Below, one piece after another: positions 37,910 to 50,829 of a DNA stretch of 64,000 nucleotides. The notes beneath the pieces are model-generated. The model searched no databases and was not told the origin of the DNA. It saw only the letters and a program-made list of their open reading frames with translations. Position numbers and translations under genes: made by a program. Each line of letters opens with the position of its first letter. Positions within the stretch are counted from its first letter, which is position 1. The stretch is from assembly GCF_000247815.1 (NCBI RefSeq), contig NC_021681.1:17947040-18011039 (forward strand), written 5' to 3'. This stretch comes from Ficedula albicollis. Its lineage: Eukaryota; Chordata; Aves; Passeriformes; Muscicapidae.

Positions 37910-38280
37910 GGCTACACAGCTAATTTGTACAAATTAAACCCATTTTAAGGGGAAGAGGAGGCACAGATTCACTCCCCATAAACATTTTGCTGTGTGGTCT
38001 ACAACCTGCTCAAACCACACAGCTCCTCATGGTTGTAAACAACTCCCAATTGCTGGTTCCCTGCCTGTGTCTCCAGAGCCATTTTGGGGTCAGACCCTCC
38101 ATCCCTCCCCATCTACCCACAGCTCCAGTCCCCGGAATTTACCAACACTTAAAAATATTTTACACATCCCTGTAAAATCACACACATTTAAAGCCAGTTA
38201 AGGCCTGAATTATGTTTTAAGATGCTGTCCAATTTGTAAGCATCATAAAAACCTGAAATAAGTTATCGCAGAAATAACCA
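37910..38280. promoter_or_regulatory. AT-rich island, possible conserved non-coding element
   Basis: Complex AT-rich DNA including 'gctaatttgtacaaattaaa' and 'ggcctgaattatgttttaag'. Flanks are GC-rich. The call rests on composition only. Confidence 0.2.
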
Positions 38281-41200
38281 CAGGGAAACTACTGTCCCAA
38301 CTCGCAGCTGAGGAGGCCGTGACCCTGGAGCAGGAGCAGGCAGCTCTGGCTGTGGCTGATGCAGCCAGTGAGTGGGAGGGCTGCCTGCACTTTTGGGGGA
38401 TCTGTTTTAACCATCAGGTTTACTGTAACCATGGGCAGTTTTAGGGCAGTCATTACACAGCTCACCTTCTGCTACAAGAGCTTCATTTTAATCTGGGCAC
38501 AAATTTGTCTACAGCACAGGAGAGCCCAGTCACACTTCACCAGGGAACCCCATGGGTGCCTGAGGGAGGGAGGGATGGGGAGTTGAAGGAGGTGGGCAAT
38601 CCATTGATCTTGACCTGCTTAGAAGCATGGAAGGAAACACAACTTTGCTGACAGGTTTTTTTTCCCCAAAAGTATTACCCAGCAAGCAATTATGCCAATG
38701 CAAAAAACTTTCCTGCCAAACCATACCAAGGTTCCATCTCATATTTTGTATTTGATCAAACTGGTAGGGGCTGGTGAAGGAGGCTGCAGACCCTCAGCAG
38801 GCACATGAAATGGTTTCTGCCTTCCAAGTTTCCAGTTCATCTCTGCAATGGACCATTGCCCTCTGCTACATGACCATCTTGCTTCCTTTCCAGTCATCAT
38901 CCTACTACATCTTGATTTTTCTCTGAAATCTTGTTGTTTTTGCTGCAAATTTCCAGAGGGGGAAAGCCACCACAGAGCAGGATGCACCAGCATTCCTTGG
39001 CACTGGGCTCCAAATCACCCTGAGGGTCTCCAGTGACACATCTGGGCCATTGGCTTCCCACCACCTCCATGCTGGCCTTGAACATTGTGGATGTGCACAA
39101 AAGGTGGGCCATGAAATTGAACAGCCCAGAGAAAGACAAGGAGCAGGGGCCGTGGCTGAGAGCTGGCCCCGGGAGCAGCCGGACGCCTTCCCCACGTTTT
39201 GCACTCTCCATCTGTCTCCAATGGAAGGCAGGAGCCCAGCCTGCAAACACACTGATTCTTTCCAGAGATGCAGAATGAAGCTTTTTCATCCCAAGGACGC
39301 AGGCTGCTCTGCAAGCTGCCCTTCTGCCTCCCTAAACTCCGACCAGATTTCACACCGAGCCTTCAAAGGGAAGGAGCTGGAGCAGCATCCCCGGCAGGCA
39401 GCACAGTGGGGACTGGCCAGCTGAGCCCCCCAGGGATTCTAGGGGGCCACTGGTCCCCAGGGCAGGGCAACAAGTTCTCATGGCAGAAAGGTGCTAAGGA
39501 AGGCCAAGCAAGCAAGCTGCAGCTCAGCTGCTGGCAGGGAATCAGACAGCCCAGGTCTGTTTTGCTGCCAGGTTATCAGTGGATCCATCAAGGGATGCCT
39601 TCAAGACGCCAAATCTATCAGCTCTCCCATATGGATGCCATCCACACTGAGCCATTTCCTGCCTAATCGGTATCAGCCCTGCTCCTCCCTCCCCAAAAAT
39701 TGCTCTTTACAGCCTGCTGCAACTCTACAAATATTTTTACAACAGGTAAAAAAGGCACGGATTGCATCCCCCCTGCCCAAGCCTCCCTGGGGGCATTCGC
39801 TGTGCACCGACACAACAACAGGGATGCAGGTGCAGGAAGAAATCCCTGGGGTCTAACACTACTTTGCACTGTGAATTTTCACTGTGAGTCTGCAAATGCA
39901 GTGGGTGTTGAAAGCCTTGCAGGTACCCAGGAATAGGTGACAGGGGCTGGACAGGACCTCCCTGGGTGCCAGGGCAGAGCCCCAGCCAGGGTGTGCCTTA
40001 TTTACCAGCAGAGAGGAGTTTACCTTGCGAAGGTTTCTGTGCCTGATAGCCTGGGATTATTTTGTCTTTCATGTGGTCTCTAATGAAAGGGAGTCTGGAA
40101 CAGATGCAGATTTGAAAGAAAAGAGGAGGAGGAGGAAATTTCTTAGCATAGGGTTTCGGTTCCCCTGCCTATAAACAGTGCTGACAGCGAGAGGCGGCAG
40201 TGATAAACACGTCGATAAGAGCCCAGCTAGACAGGTAATCTGGCACAAAAGGTCTGTCTGGAGAAGTTTAGGCAAAAGTCGCCACACGCTGTTTAAAAAA
40301 CACAAAACCTCAAGCCCTGGCCAGTGCGAGTGGTTGCACCAGGGAATTCCCCCAGCTGCTTGGGCACAGGGTACCCCAGGTAGGAGGGGGGGTTACCCCA
40401 TAACTAAACATGGTTGGTTTTCCTGCCTGGCAGCTGCGGGAATTCCCAGCAGATGGGTTGTTCCCAGAAAAGGTACTTGGTGTTCCCTCCACAGCCTCAA
40501 AACCATCTCGCTTCCTTGTCTGATGAGCTGTCACATATTCTTAGAGTTAAATGTCTTCAGTGCGCAGTATTCAGGGAAATAATTCCTCCTGTTTAAAGAT
40601 TCATGGGCATAGGTGTTGGAGAGAAAAACAGCAGTTTTCCCTTCCTCGTGGTCAGGAATTTCTGCAGAGCAGGATTATTTCTGATAACAATAAACAGCGT
40701 CTTGGCCCAAGGATCATCCCTTCGGTTGATACCATTCCCAGGGCCCCAGGTAAAGAGACCATAAATCCTAAAGCCTTGGATAAAGAGTGTAAATGTTTTA
40801 AGGCAGAAGCAGCATGTATAAATTGTGCAGAACTTTATAAAAGCCACAGAAAATACATCCCTGCCACACGAGCAGCGTAAGCCTTACACAACAGCCGGGA
40901 TGATTCACGGGAGTGGAGAGGCGTGAATCACCCGAGGTGGGTGAAACAGGTTTTTACCCTGTACCTGTAATTCAGAGCCAGCCCAGCTTCAGCAGGGATC
41001 TTATCAGCCCCATCCTGCTCCCTCGGCACTGCTGCGTGACTTGACTTGCCGGCATCGGCATCACCGGGGTGTGATGGGAAGAGCCAGGGCAGCCTAAGGT
41101 GGTGTAGGAGAGCCAAGGAGGGTTTTCTTTCAGACCAGCTGATGCCCAGCAGGGATAGCAGAGAGATACCCATTATTTTCAGGTGATAACAACAAAATAT

Positions 41201-41589
41201 TTCTACAAAGAGCCATGCCAAAGGAGCAGAAATTGTATGAGTCTGGCCAGCACAAAGCTTCTGAAGTTGAAAGCGAAATACCCGAAGGCTCTGATGGCTC
41301 TCACTTGCCAAGTGACCTGGCTGCTAACAAAAGAGCCAGTGAGGGAAATAGCCTGCTCTCTGGCAGGCATGGAGACACGACTCTCTTTAGGGCTGTGAGA
41401 ACTGAATCGCTGGTTAGAGATGAAGGTGCTCATAAGAAGCTGAATTTTAAAACCTGTAAATTAACTAAGTAAGAAAGTAGCAAGCAATCCTGGCTTCCTG
41501 AAAGGAGTTCATGCCTCTATCTGCTGGGATGCTTTCTTCCATTGTTAGGAGGGCAAACTAAGGAGAACTACTTGACATCATATGTTTGG
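38281..41589. other. Unannotated stretch
   Basis: About 3.3 kb with no recognised gene or transposon. An AT-richer, non-repetitive region at about 40535-40870 is unexplained and could be regulatory or old repeat. Confidence 0.4.
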
Positions 41590-42010
41590 GGTTTCAAAGC
41601 TCTTTGACAAAGGTCCCTTACGAGGGACTATTAAGGGAATTAAACACTTGCAAAGCAAATGGAAAAAGTAACACTAATGGTTGGAAGCAAAGAGGCAAAA
41701 AAACATGTACTAACGAGGGCTACCTTCCAGAAGGCTATGGTACCCATGGGGAGGCTCCCCAAGTTTTTGTGTCAATACCACGGGTGTTAAAGAGATGCCT
41801 TAATGATCTGGAAAAGGAGAATGAAAAATGTCATAAGAAAAACCTGGCAGAGGACCCAAACTGCACAGAGTGTTCAGAACAAGCGAAGGCTACAGGGAAC
41901 TTCAAAAGGCCTGAAAAGAGCTTGATGGATGGGCCAGTCAATGGCGGATGAAATCCAAAGTAGACAAATGCGTAGTCATGCACGCTGCGAGGAACAGGCC
42001 CCGCTAATTC
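41590..42010 (+). mobile_element. Ancient CR1/L3-like LINE reverse transcriptase fragment
   Basis: The translated sequence keeps landmarks of the CR1-clade reverse transcriptase in order. A KVP...GLLREL block near 41602 corresponds to the AFDKVPH..LLRKL region. An NGWKQRGK-like block near 41680 corresponds to the NWL..R.Q region. A degenerate GVPQ (EAPQ) lies near 41753, then NDLEK near 41805. A WRMKSKVDKCVVMH block at about 41943-41985, in a different frame, matches the WxMKFNxDKCKVMH region. The frame change, lost residues and shortened spacing show a dead, deeply diverged copy. It resembles turtle and crocodile CR1 consensus more than the chicken type. Confidence 0.82.
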
Positions 42011-44635
42011 AAACAGAATGTTACAGCACAAAGGAACAGGAGAGATAACAGGGGAAACGCTCTGGTGCCAATACCTCCATCGGTGGCACCCCCGCACAGA
42101 AATCCCTCTTGCAGTGGGATTGGAGGGTGCCATGCTCAGCCCTGGGTGCTTCACTTGGGTACAGGCACTTTTCAGCCTCACTTCACCCTGAAGGAGCCCA
42201 GGGGCTGCGCAGGCACAGAGGAGCCCTGCCCGTGGTAAGGCACGGGGATCAGTATGGATCAACCAGGTCTGCCAGGTGAGGCCAAGCATCTCCTCTGTCA
42301 GGAACTGCTGAGCAAGAGCCTGGGTTTGCAGGCTGGGATTGCCCTCAGAGGGACTCTCATCTCCCAGGGGAAGAGCCCAGTGAGGCCTGCCAGGAGTTTA
42401 TCCAGCTGAATAACCTGACAGCAAGGTAAGGTGAAATAGCACGTGGCTGCCCCTGCAGGGATCAGCCACCCCAGAGGATGGCTGCTCTGAAGCAGGCTGG
42501 GAAGGTGGGAAGGTTGAACGGGATCAGCCGGTCTGGTGAGGTCCACATGGTGCCTGACCCCGATGCTGTCACTCCCCTGGGACTGGGTGAGCTGCTGCTC
42601 TGCTCAGCTGGGGATGGCCCCAGCTCCCTGCTTCTCCCCTCCCTCTGGTGCTGCCCAAACCAGCCAAGAGGAACTGTGGACTTCATCAGCATTAGCAAGT
42701 CCCATCAGTGGGTGCTTGGACTCTAAGGTGCCCTTGAAAGAGATGCAGATGTTGAGAGGCATCAGTCACTGAACAGGGGAGCACTGTGGGGGCAGGGGCT
42801 TGCTCCAGAACTGGGGGACAGGTGCCAGCAGGGTCCTAACAAGTGGTTTTGACACTTGGGAGACACCAGGCTTTGGTGGGAGCTTGGCTTTGAGAGCCGG
42901 GCACTCCAGCCCCAGCACTGGCTTTGGGGAGCTTCCCATCACAGGCTGGGGAGGGGAGAAAGCAATAAATGCACCAAACTTGTCAGTCCGGGGTGAGCAG
43001 AGACCTTGTGAGGAGAAGATGGGAAAGACCAGGTGGCAGCAGTGCCAAGGAGGCGACTCACACACAGCCAGGAGCAGGGGAGGGAGAGTTCAAACCCACG
43101 GGGGAAAATAAGCAAGGAGACCCAAAGAGCCTCGCCGGGTTTTTCCCATCCATTCACAGCTTTGTCAATGGTTACTTTTCTGCAAATAAATTCAATATTT
43201 ATTTCCAACAAGTGGCTGGTGGGAGGTAGAGGAAGGAAAGACACTTATTGAATAATTGCACAACCCTCAAGAAAAGCCATAAATTACCCAGCTCTGTCAC
43301 TATAATTTCCAGCCAAAGTCCTAATGAATCTTTCCCAACAATAGTGTAAGGACAGGTCTGAAAATGTATTGAACCATCTAAGCACTTGGGTAAGCAAAGC
43401 AGAGGCATTAATAACCACCAGGAGACAGCCCACACAGCAGCGGGGACAGAGCATCGCGGGCTGCCTTCACCCCACTGCCTCTGCCACAGCCTCTGCTGCC
43501 CTTTCACGAGGAGAGGGCGGCTCTGGGGGTCACCAGCCCAAAAGAGCAATTGGAGGCTTAAATAGTTCAAAGGTTTTTGATAATTATAGGCGAGAAAACC
43601 CAACAGCAGGAAGGCTTCGCTAACAGAGGCCAGCGCCTGAGGTATGTCTATGGGTAGGAGAGCAGCGACAGTTTTGCTGGTTTACCCTGTAGTTTTGGTC
43701 CACAAAGCAATAGAAGATGAGAGGTTTGTCCACACAATGAGTCGTGTTTCACCTACAGCCTTCAGCCTAGCACATTAATGTAAGAGCAGATAAAAAATAC
43801 TGGCAATTTTTTCTGCCAGACAATAGAAAAATACAATAAAAGCTGCTTCTGTGAATTGCTTTTCCAGGAAGTGTTTCTTAATTCAAACACATCTTTCTGC
43901 CTTTTCTCCTCAAACTCTTCCTGCAACCAGCAGAAGAGACGGTTAAAAAAAAATAAAAATGAAGTACTTAGGTGGTGGTGGGTGGGATGGGCAAACCCCA
44001 GCACTCACCAGGATTACAGCCACCCTCACAATGGGCACACCAGCACCCTGATGGCCGTGGGATGCAGGTGGCCAGGGCTCCTGAACTCCCTTCTCCCAGA
44101 CAAACCCAGTCCTGAGCTGACAGTGCAGTCATGTTCCTAGGTCCCCACTACGCCGTGTGCTTTCACTTCACGTTTCACTTCTGCTCTGCAGATGCTCCCC
44201 CAGTGAGGATTTAGTGCTGCACCGTGTATCTGGTAGTGCCAGCTCCAAACCACCAGCACAGCTCTGTGCTGCTCACAGGACCCCATTACTGACACCCGAG
44301 CACTTCACCAGCAGTAATGGATTAAAGCCTGCAGCCTCCTGCTGAAGCAGGGAAGAGTTATTACTCCAGTTTACAGAGGGGAAACCACGACACAGCAGGG
44401 TTGGCTTGCCCAAATCCGCAGTGAAATCTGTCTCGAAGCAGGTGAGAGGGATGTGGTTTTCTGTCTCTCGGATTAGCATCTTAATATCAAATATGCTGTT
44501 TCCTTCCCATCCCCATGGATGGCCTTCCTCCACCAAGGTTTTGGATGTTACTGCCTGTCCAGCCATGCTGGAGCTTTCCATCCAGAGGGACATGCCCCAG
44601 CCCCGCTCTGCTGGAGGGCACAGACGGCTCCTGGG
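42011..44635. other. Unannotated stretch with AT-rich parts
   Basis: The first part may include more decayed CR1 sequence that I cannot recognise. AT-rich segments at about 43140-43380 and 43560-43970 are possible conserved elements. No gene was recognised. Confidence 0.38.
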
Positions 44636-44649
44636 ACACCAGAGGGCAG
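44636..44649 (+). promoter_or_regulatory. CTCF-like motif
   Basis: 'acaccagagggcag' matches 13 of 14 positions of the commonly used CTCF core CCASYAGRKGGCRS. Motif matches of this quality occur by chance in tens of kilobases, so occupancy is only a possibility. Confidence 0.25.
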
Positions 44650-47600
44650 CTGGGATGGGGTCCCATGGGAGATCACAGCCTCCCATGAGCAGACAGATTA
44701 ATGTTTCAACTTGTCTCAGTTTGACATTTCCATCTGGTTTGACAAACTAAACATTTGAGTTTGCAAATGTCAAAGTATTTCCATCAAAAACGTCGGTGGT
44801 GAAATCTGACATTTCCTAATCTCTTTTTTGTTCCCATTCTGTGAACATTTTTGATATTTCAACTTCGTCTCGATTTGAGAGGGAAGACACTGCAATTTTT
44901 GGACCAGTTTAAGCAATTACGTATTTTTAACCTAAGCCATTAGCTAGGTCCTGTGGGCTATTCCTGCCAGGAGCAGACATTGATGGTGGCACTGGACAGT
45001 CCCTCCATGCACCCCGGTTATTTACAGCGGGGGTTCAAAGTCACAGCCCACAGCACGCTGGGAAGCAAGCAGATGAAGTTACCTCACTCCAAGCTCCAAG
45101 CCACATCCAACCTGCCCTTCACCTCCAACTTCTTGCTCAGCTTTTCCATGGGATCATGCTGAGCTCCATCTCCAGGGGCCTGGGCAAGGGGTTTCTCAGC
45201 CCCTCCCGGTGCGTTAGTGGAAGACGGAGCAGGAGTCAATGCAGAAGAGCACGTACCGTACAGAAATCTATAGTCAGCTGCATTTTGATACAGTTCCCAA
45301 AGTACCTAATTATGCAGCTCGGATTTCTTCCTGCTCCTCATTCCAGCGATAGCTCACCCTGAATCTTTATCAGGCCTTCGGGCTGCGCAGACTGGAAGGA
45401 GACATTGGGCTCTCCCCTCTTCCCAGCAGGATGAGAGGGCAAAGGTAGGAGGGCAGCACACTGCTCTTGTCAGATTTGCAGAATGCAATGTCAGGGAGCA
45501 GGCGTCTGAGCGCACATAGCACCTCAGTAATGCCTGGCTTCCCCACGGTGCTCAGGCTCTGCCGGGGAAGGCTGGTGGGGAGCCAAGCAGGCAGCTGCAG
45601 CAGCACAGGAACACGCTCCGAGGGGGTCTTAGAGGGATTTGGGAGAGGGACAGCCTGCATGAAAATTGCATCAGAGCAACAGCTAATTGCCAAGATTAAC
45701 AGGCTCCAACAAGTGAAGGGTGAGCACTTGAAGTATGAAGTGTTGACTGAGATGCAAGTGTTACCCACAGAGCCAAGTGGGGATGATGTGGAGAGGGGCA
45801 GAGCTATTTTTGAGTGGTGAGGGGGCTACACGACCCCAAAGGGACTGAATGGCCTCATGCCCCTTACCCATAGCAGGGAGCATGGCTTTGGTGGGCAGAT
45901 GTGAGAAAGCACAGCAAAGGAAACCTTGTTCCTCCACCCAGGGGTTTGCATATGGGAGGTGGGGTCGAGGACAGGCAGCAGCACTGCCAAAGCTGATGCC
46001 CATAGCATGTCCTCACCATTACATCCCAAGGAAGGTGTAGGAATGATTGCAATTAGAAACTCGTGACCTAACCAGACAGGCTTGAGCCACCAGGAGCAAG
46101 CAGACAGCGGGGCGCAGGTGGATGCCTGCTCTGGAAAACCAGAGCCAGCTGCAACAAAAATAAATACAGCCAGCCAGCTCCAATGCTCAGCCAACCCAGG
46201 GAGATATTAAGTGCACAGTCAGGGAGAGCTGTGGGGTGGCTGCAGGAACTGGACAGCTTATGAGATAAATGAACACCGTGGCCAGGAGAATTTGTTGGTG
46301 TTTAAATTAAATGAGGATGGACACAGAGGTACTCTGGCATTGGCAGAAACACCTGGGACTGCATTCCTAGCACAAGGCAGTGGCTGATGATAGTGCGTGC
46401 TGCAGAGGAGAGGAAGTGCCTACAAGAATGCCACCATTCTCCCTATGGATGAGGGGAGGGAAGAAAGACAGCTGGGACAAGGGCAGCAGCCCAAATCTAG
46501 AAACAGCTTTGCAGCTAGATACTGCCATGAGGAGAGAGGAGATGGGTGGGAAGGGCCTGGGAGCACTGGGCTGGTTGCAGAGCACACACTAACCTTGCAA
46601 TGGCAAAGCTGTAGGCTTTGAAAATCCTTGTAAAGGAGTCAAGGAAAAAGCTGAGAAGGAAATACAGAAGGAAAATCCAAAGAAAAGCTAAAAGGAGTGT
46701 CTTCTACCCCAAACATCAGTAGTGGGAATGAAAAAAGTGCCTGGCTCCAAAAAGTGCTGAGCTCCCAAGAATCCTTTTAAGATAAGGGCTCAGAGCGCTG
46801 GCACGTGCTGTAAGTGGCTGATGCTGCAGCAGGATCAGGAGAGCTGGCCACCAGTGACCTGCAGAAGAGTGGTGCCCATGTGAATTTGTGCCTTCAGGCC
46901 CCAGAGGTACAATGCAGAGAGCCATGCCAGTCTGTGGCTCTCCTGCTAAAAAAACCCAAAGAAAAGGGGCATGTGAGACATCTGTGTTTGGCTTGGAAAG
47001 GCAGGAGTGCTGCGGAGGAGGAGGATGATGAGATTCACACCAAGTCCTGGAGGAAATCGATGTGGGAACTGGGAGTAACCCCTGTTTTCCCCAGCTGGCT
47101 CGTGGCAACTTACAAGCACTTCCCCTGAAAGCAGGTTTGGGGCAGGCATGATTCACAAAATAGAGAGAGAGATAAACTTCTAACAAACATTATTTGCAAA
47201 CGCATCATTCAGCCAGCCCCGTTTCTAGGTTACACAGCTGACAATTTTGCAATGCAGAAAGAGAAAAAAGATCAAAACCAGCCAACATGTCAAGGAACAT
47301 AAGCCACAGAAGACAAAACACAGGGGAAAAAAAAAAAGAAAAATACCAGTTTTCAAAGAGAAAAGAGAAAGAAAACATTAAACCATGGGGTGCCTGGAGA
47401 TCTCTACCAGAACCAGCCTTGTCTTCCTCTTTACCAGGGCTGGGAAGTCAGAGTTAAAGCGATGAAAACTTGCAAACTCTTTGGGGTGGGTTAATGTAGG
47501 GCAGTGAACATGGTGCAGGGCACAATGAGGCCTCTGTCACGGCTGGGTCCCGCTGCAGGGGACAGCTCTGCTTTCCCAGTGCCTGGCATGGGGATGTCCT

Positions 47601-47784
47601 GGACTATTCATGTGCACAGCAAATGGTTTGAACACAGCTGAGGTGGAAAAGAAAATGCCTGAATATCACTGCAGATATTCCCCCAAATGCGCCTATGCAT
47701 AATGCAGCAGCATTCAAAACCCAAATAAAACATTATAGAATATATAAAGGGTGGGATAGAAAATACTATTATATAAAGCTGTCT
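44650..47784. other. Unannotated stretch
   Basis: An AT-rich block at about 44700-44940 contains 'agtttgacatttccatctgg' and 'gtttgacaaactaaac', with the core TTTGACA repeated. A- and purine-rich sequence lies at about 46620-46740 and 47255-47385. Parts of 46.2-47.7 kb may be decayed LINE, but nothing is recognisable. Confidence 0.38.
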
Positions 47785-47946
47785 TCACATCCAGACTGGG
47801 GCCTTTCCAAAAAGATACACTTCAGCCAAACAAATGGTGGAGCTTGGTACAGGGATGAGGTTTAATGGCCTGTAATAGGCAGGAGGTCAGGCTAAGCGAG
47901 CTAATAGTTTCTCCTGGCCTTAAAGCCTATGAATGTATGAATAAAT
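47785..47946 (+). mobile_element. Ancient CR1-like LINE 3' terminus
   Basis: 'aaaaagatacacttcagcc', 'tttaatggcctgtaatagg', 'caggaggtcaggctaagcg' and 'ctcctggccttaaagcctat' follow, in order, the 3' end of the older sauropsid CR1 families known from turtles and crocodiles. It ends in 'atgaatgtatgaata', the expected short terminal repeat. Orientation is plus. It is clearly older than the chicken-type tails at 27.2 and 31.1 kb. Confidence 0.82.
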
Positions 47947-48639
47947 CAGGGGAATACTTGTTTAGTTCCAGTCCCCCAGCCTGAAAAATTATGGTGCAGC
48001 AGGAGGGGAGGGAAATTAGAGATGGGCAGTGGACACAGCACTGGCATGAGGAAGGGGATGAGGGAGATTCAGGGAGCGCAGCCCTGGAAGAAGCCAAAAG
48101 CCACAGATGAAGATGCTGGGTTTTGCACAACGTGTGACTGACCTTGGAGCTGGTGGACAGAAGGATTTGCTGCAGTGAATTCCAGGAGTCAGAGGAGAGC
48201 TGGGAAATGGCAGCAGTTGCTGGGGCAGGAGGGAATATATGCCTTGGGCCAGGATCAGCCTCATGGCCAGTGGGACCAGGAGGAGACACAAGATGGGAGC
48301 ACAGGACCCTGGAAGAGGTGGCACCAGTCCTCATTCCCTAATGCCCATAAGACAGAGTAAGAAATCCCTCTGCCAAATACCTCATTGGGGCTGAGAAATC
48401 CCAGAATAAACATGGTCAGTGTCGAGTTGGGAAGCACCAAAAGCAGGGGCATGAAACGAGTGAAGCCACAGGGATAGCAGCTGACCAGGAGAACAAGTTG
48501 GAACTTACAAAATGTTCCAGGGGATATGAAGGGCTTTTAAACACATTGGGTAAAAGAAGCACTATAGAGACAGAAGGATAATAATAAATGAGAAAGGGAC
48601 TGGAAAGAATGAAGAACTTTAAAATGGCTGTTGCCGAAT
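47947..48639. other. Unannotated DNA between CR1 fragments
   Basis: Not recognised. The end from about 48470 may be further decayed CR1 sequence leading into the next fragment. Confidence 0.35.
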
Positions 48640-49480
48640 TGCTTTTTTAAATTGCTGTTTAAGGCGGTAACTAAAGAGAAGGGGCATGGTCAATTAGGAA
48701 CTAATGAAGACCTTGTAAATACACTTACTGATAAAAAGCACGTAAGGGAAGCCCTGACAAGCCTAATGTGCACAAATCAGCCGGGGTGAACAACATGCAT
48801 TCTGAATTATTAAGGGAATTCACTAACGTACTTAGTGAGCCTCCACTACTTTAAAACCCACCAGCAGCACTGAAAATGAAATTGCAGCTGGCCAAATTCC
48901 GAGCTGGCGTAACAAATCAGTGAAGGACCTGGGGGGGGATGGTGGGAACTGCCAGAGAAGGAAACAAACACAAACAAAATTAAAAAAAAAAATAAAAGGA
49001 AGAGACTGGAAAAGGAGACTGACAATTAGTAGCCAGGAAATTTGTTTCATCTGCCAGACAAGGAATGCCAAAAATATTGGGGATTAAGGAAAAGGCATTT
49101 GATGCTCTTGAAGGAGAGCAAAGCCACAAGCAATGCCAAGGATGAATTTATTAAAGGACAAACTAGGGCGGTCAAAGCCGGTTAGTATTTGTCAGGGCTT
49201 TGCACCCTCTCTGGAGGCAGGCACTGGTGGATAAAGCCTGGCAGGACACACAGAATTTCATCCTGTGCCTCACAGACAATTCCTGGAGGAATTAACTGGT
49301 TCCAAAGCCAGGCCAGCTTAGGAGCCCACATGATACGGCAGCCAGTGGAGGAACCAACACTAGGTTTGGTCTTGTTTGGGATGAATATTAACAATCCAGA
49401 AGATAAATGGCAAAGTAATTGCATTTGCAGATGATGCTTAATTAGGTCACGCTGCAAACAGCAATAACACAACAGGAACT
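48640..49480 (+). mobile_element. Ancient CR1-like LINE reverse transcriptase fragment
   Basis: Nucleotide landmarks of the CR1 second reading frame appear in order. 'aaatacacttactgataaaa' and 'gcattctgaattattaaggg' come from the region before the polymerase core. 'ggatgaatttattaaagg' corresponds to the DEFIKG block. At 49421-49435 the catalytic box reads Ala-Phe-Ala-Asp-Asp, the FADD motif of non-LTR reverse transcriptases, followed directly by a stop. Frames are broken throughout, so it is an inactive relic. A low-complexity A-rich insertion lies near 48960-49000. Confidence 0.68.
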
Positions 49481-50521
49481 GGGAAGGTTTGAAACACAGG
49501 TGGAACCGGGCGAGTGCTGAGCCTGGAAGGATGCAGGGACCTCGGGGAGAAGGTGTCCTCAATGTAGGTGGAGGGGAAGAGCTGGGAGACAAGCCTGGAG
49601 CAGCAGGAGGCTGCAAACAGGAGATTAGGTGGGATTTCTTAATGAACCTGTCCTGCACTCTCAGCACTCTGAAAGTCGTCAGGGCCCCTCGAAATCATGA
49701 GCAGCATGGCAGGGTTTAGCCAGGCCTTTTGCAGCACAAGGAGGACACTGATTGCTGCCTTGCCTGGAGGTTTTGGGGCAGAAAGGGTGGTTCTGGGAGC
49801 CAGGAGAAAGATAATCCTTTGGCTCCAAGGAGCTGGGATGGCAGCTCGTCCCTGTGGCATGGCCAGGGCTAAATGGGCACACAAGAGAGATGACATCTCC
49901 ACTCTGGGAAAGGGCATAAAGATTTCCCCAGCGTGAGAGGAAACTCCCTCCTGCCATCACCCTGAACAGCGCAGGGCAAATAAAAGGAGTCCCAGCAGAG
50001 CGGGTGTTATTTGGGAGAGCTGTCAGAGCGCTCACTCCTGGGGCACCTCTGCTTCTCATCCGCCTGATGGAAGCTGACGTTCCATGAACCTTTCTGAGCA
50101 AACTCAAATTATTTTAATTTCTAAATCCAAACAGCTCCAATTATATCATTTCCCCTGTGCGAAGCTGGGTAATGCTCTCCCTCTGCTTCCCTGGCAGGGC
50201 CACGGCAGCCCTGAGTGCAGGCAGTGCTGGGGGCTCAGGGCTGGTCTGGGGGTGCCAGAAGCTCACACCCTCCTGCTCAGGGACAGCTCAAGGGGCACAC
50301 TGGGACAGACCCCAGCAGGAAAAGTGAGATGGGTGATGGTGAGGTGATTTAAATACACAGGAGTCTCCAAGGTTCGGTATCATGAAAAAAAAAAAATAAA
50401 AAAAATCAGGTTTTCAAAGAAATTAAAAATCTTTTGCATGAATATTCCTATCCACAGCAGAACTCTTTGGTTTTCCTCCTTTTGCTCCACACAGAGCAGC
50501 CTCCCTTGGCAGGCTCAGGGA
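49481..50521. other. Unannotated DNA
   Basis: The first 200 bp may continue the CR1 relic. An A-rich run lies at about 50385-50406. No gene was recognised. Confidence 0.38.
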
Positions 50522-50725
50522 AGATTTCACCATAAGGATGAGCAATAATCCTTTGGCTAGATACGGAAATAAAGGGGTGAAAAAAGTAATTGAGGAAACA
50601 CTTCCTAAAGAGCTGTGCTTAACAGATTTCACCATAAGGATGAGCAATAATCCTTTGGCTAGATACGGAAATAAAGGGGTGAAAAAAGTAATTGAGGAAA
50701 CACTTCTTAAAGAGCTGTGCTTAAC
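50522..50725. repeat. Two-copy tandem duplication, period 102 bp
   Basis: Copy 1 (50522-50623) and copy 2 (50624-50725) differ at one position ('cttcctaaag' versus 'cttcttaaag'). The period is a multiple of three, so a plus-strand frame reads the same 34-residue block twice (RMSNNPLARYGNKGVKKVIE and onward) before stopping at about 50733. The minus strand is also open, and no family is recognised. Confidence 0.95.
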
Positions 50726-50829
50726 TAATTAACTGAGTTTCTTCCTACACTAGCCTGTTCCTCACAGCTTCAGTGCCATTCTAATTAACTGAGTTTCTTC
50801 CTACACTAGCCTCACAGCTTCAGTGCCAT
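50725..50829. repeat. Second adjacent tandem duplication, period 56 bp with a 7-bp deletion
   Basis: 'ctaattaactgagtttcttc' begins both copies (50725 and 50781), and both end in 'ctcacagcttcagtgccat'. The bases 'gttcctc' or an equivalent seven present in copy 1 are absent from copy 2. This duplication starts exactly where the 102-bp duplication ends, making two back-to-back events in about 300 bp. Confidence 0.93.
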
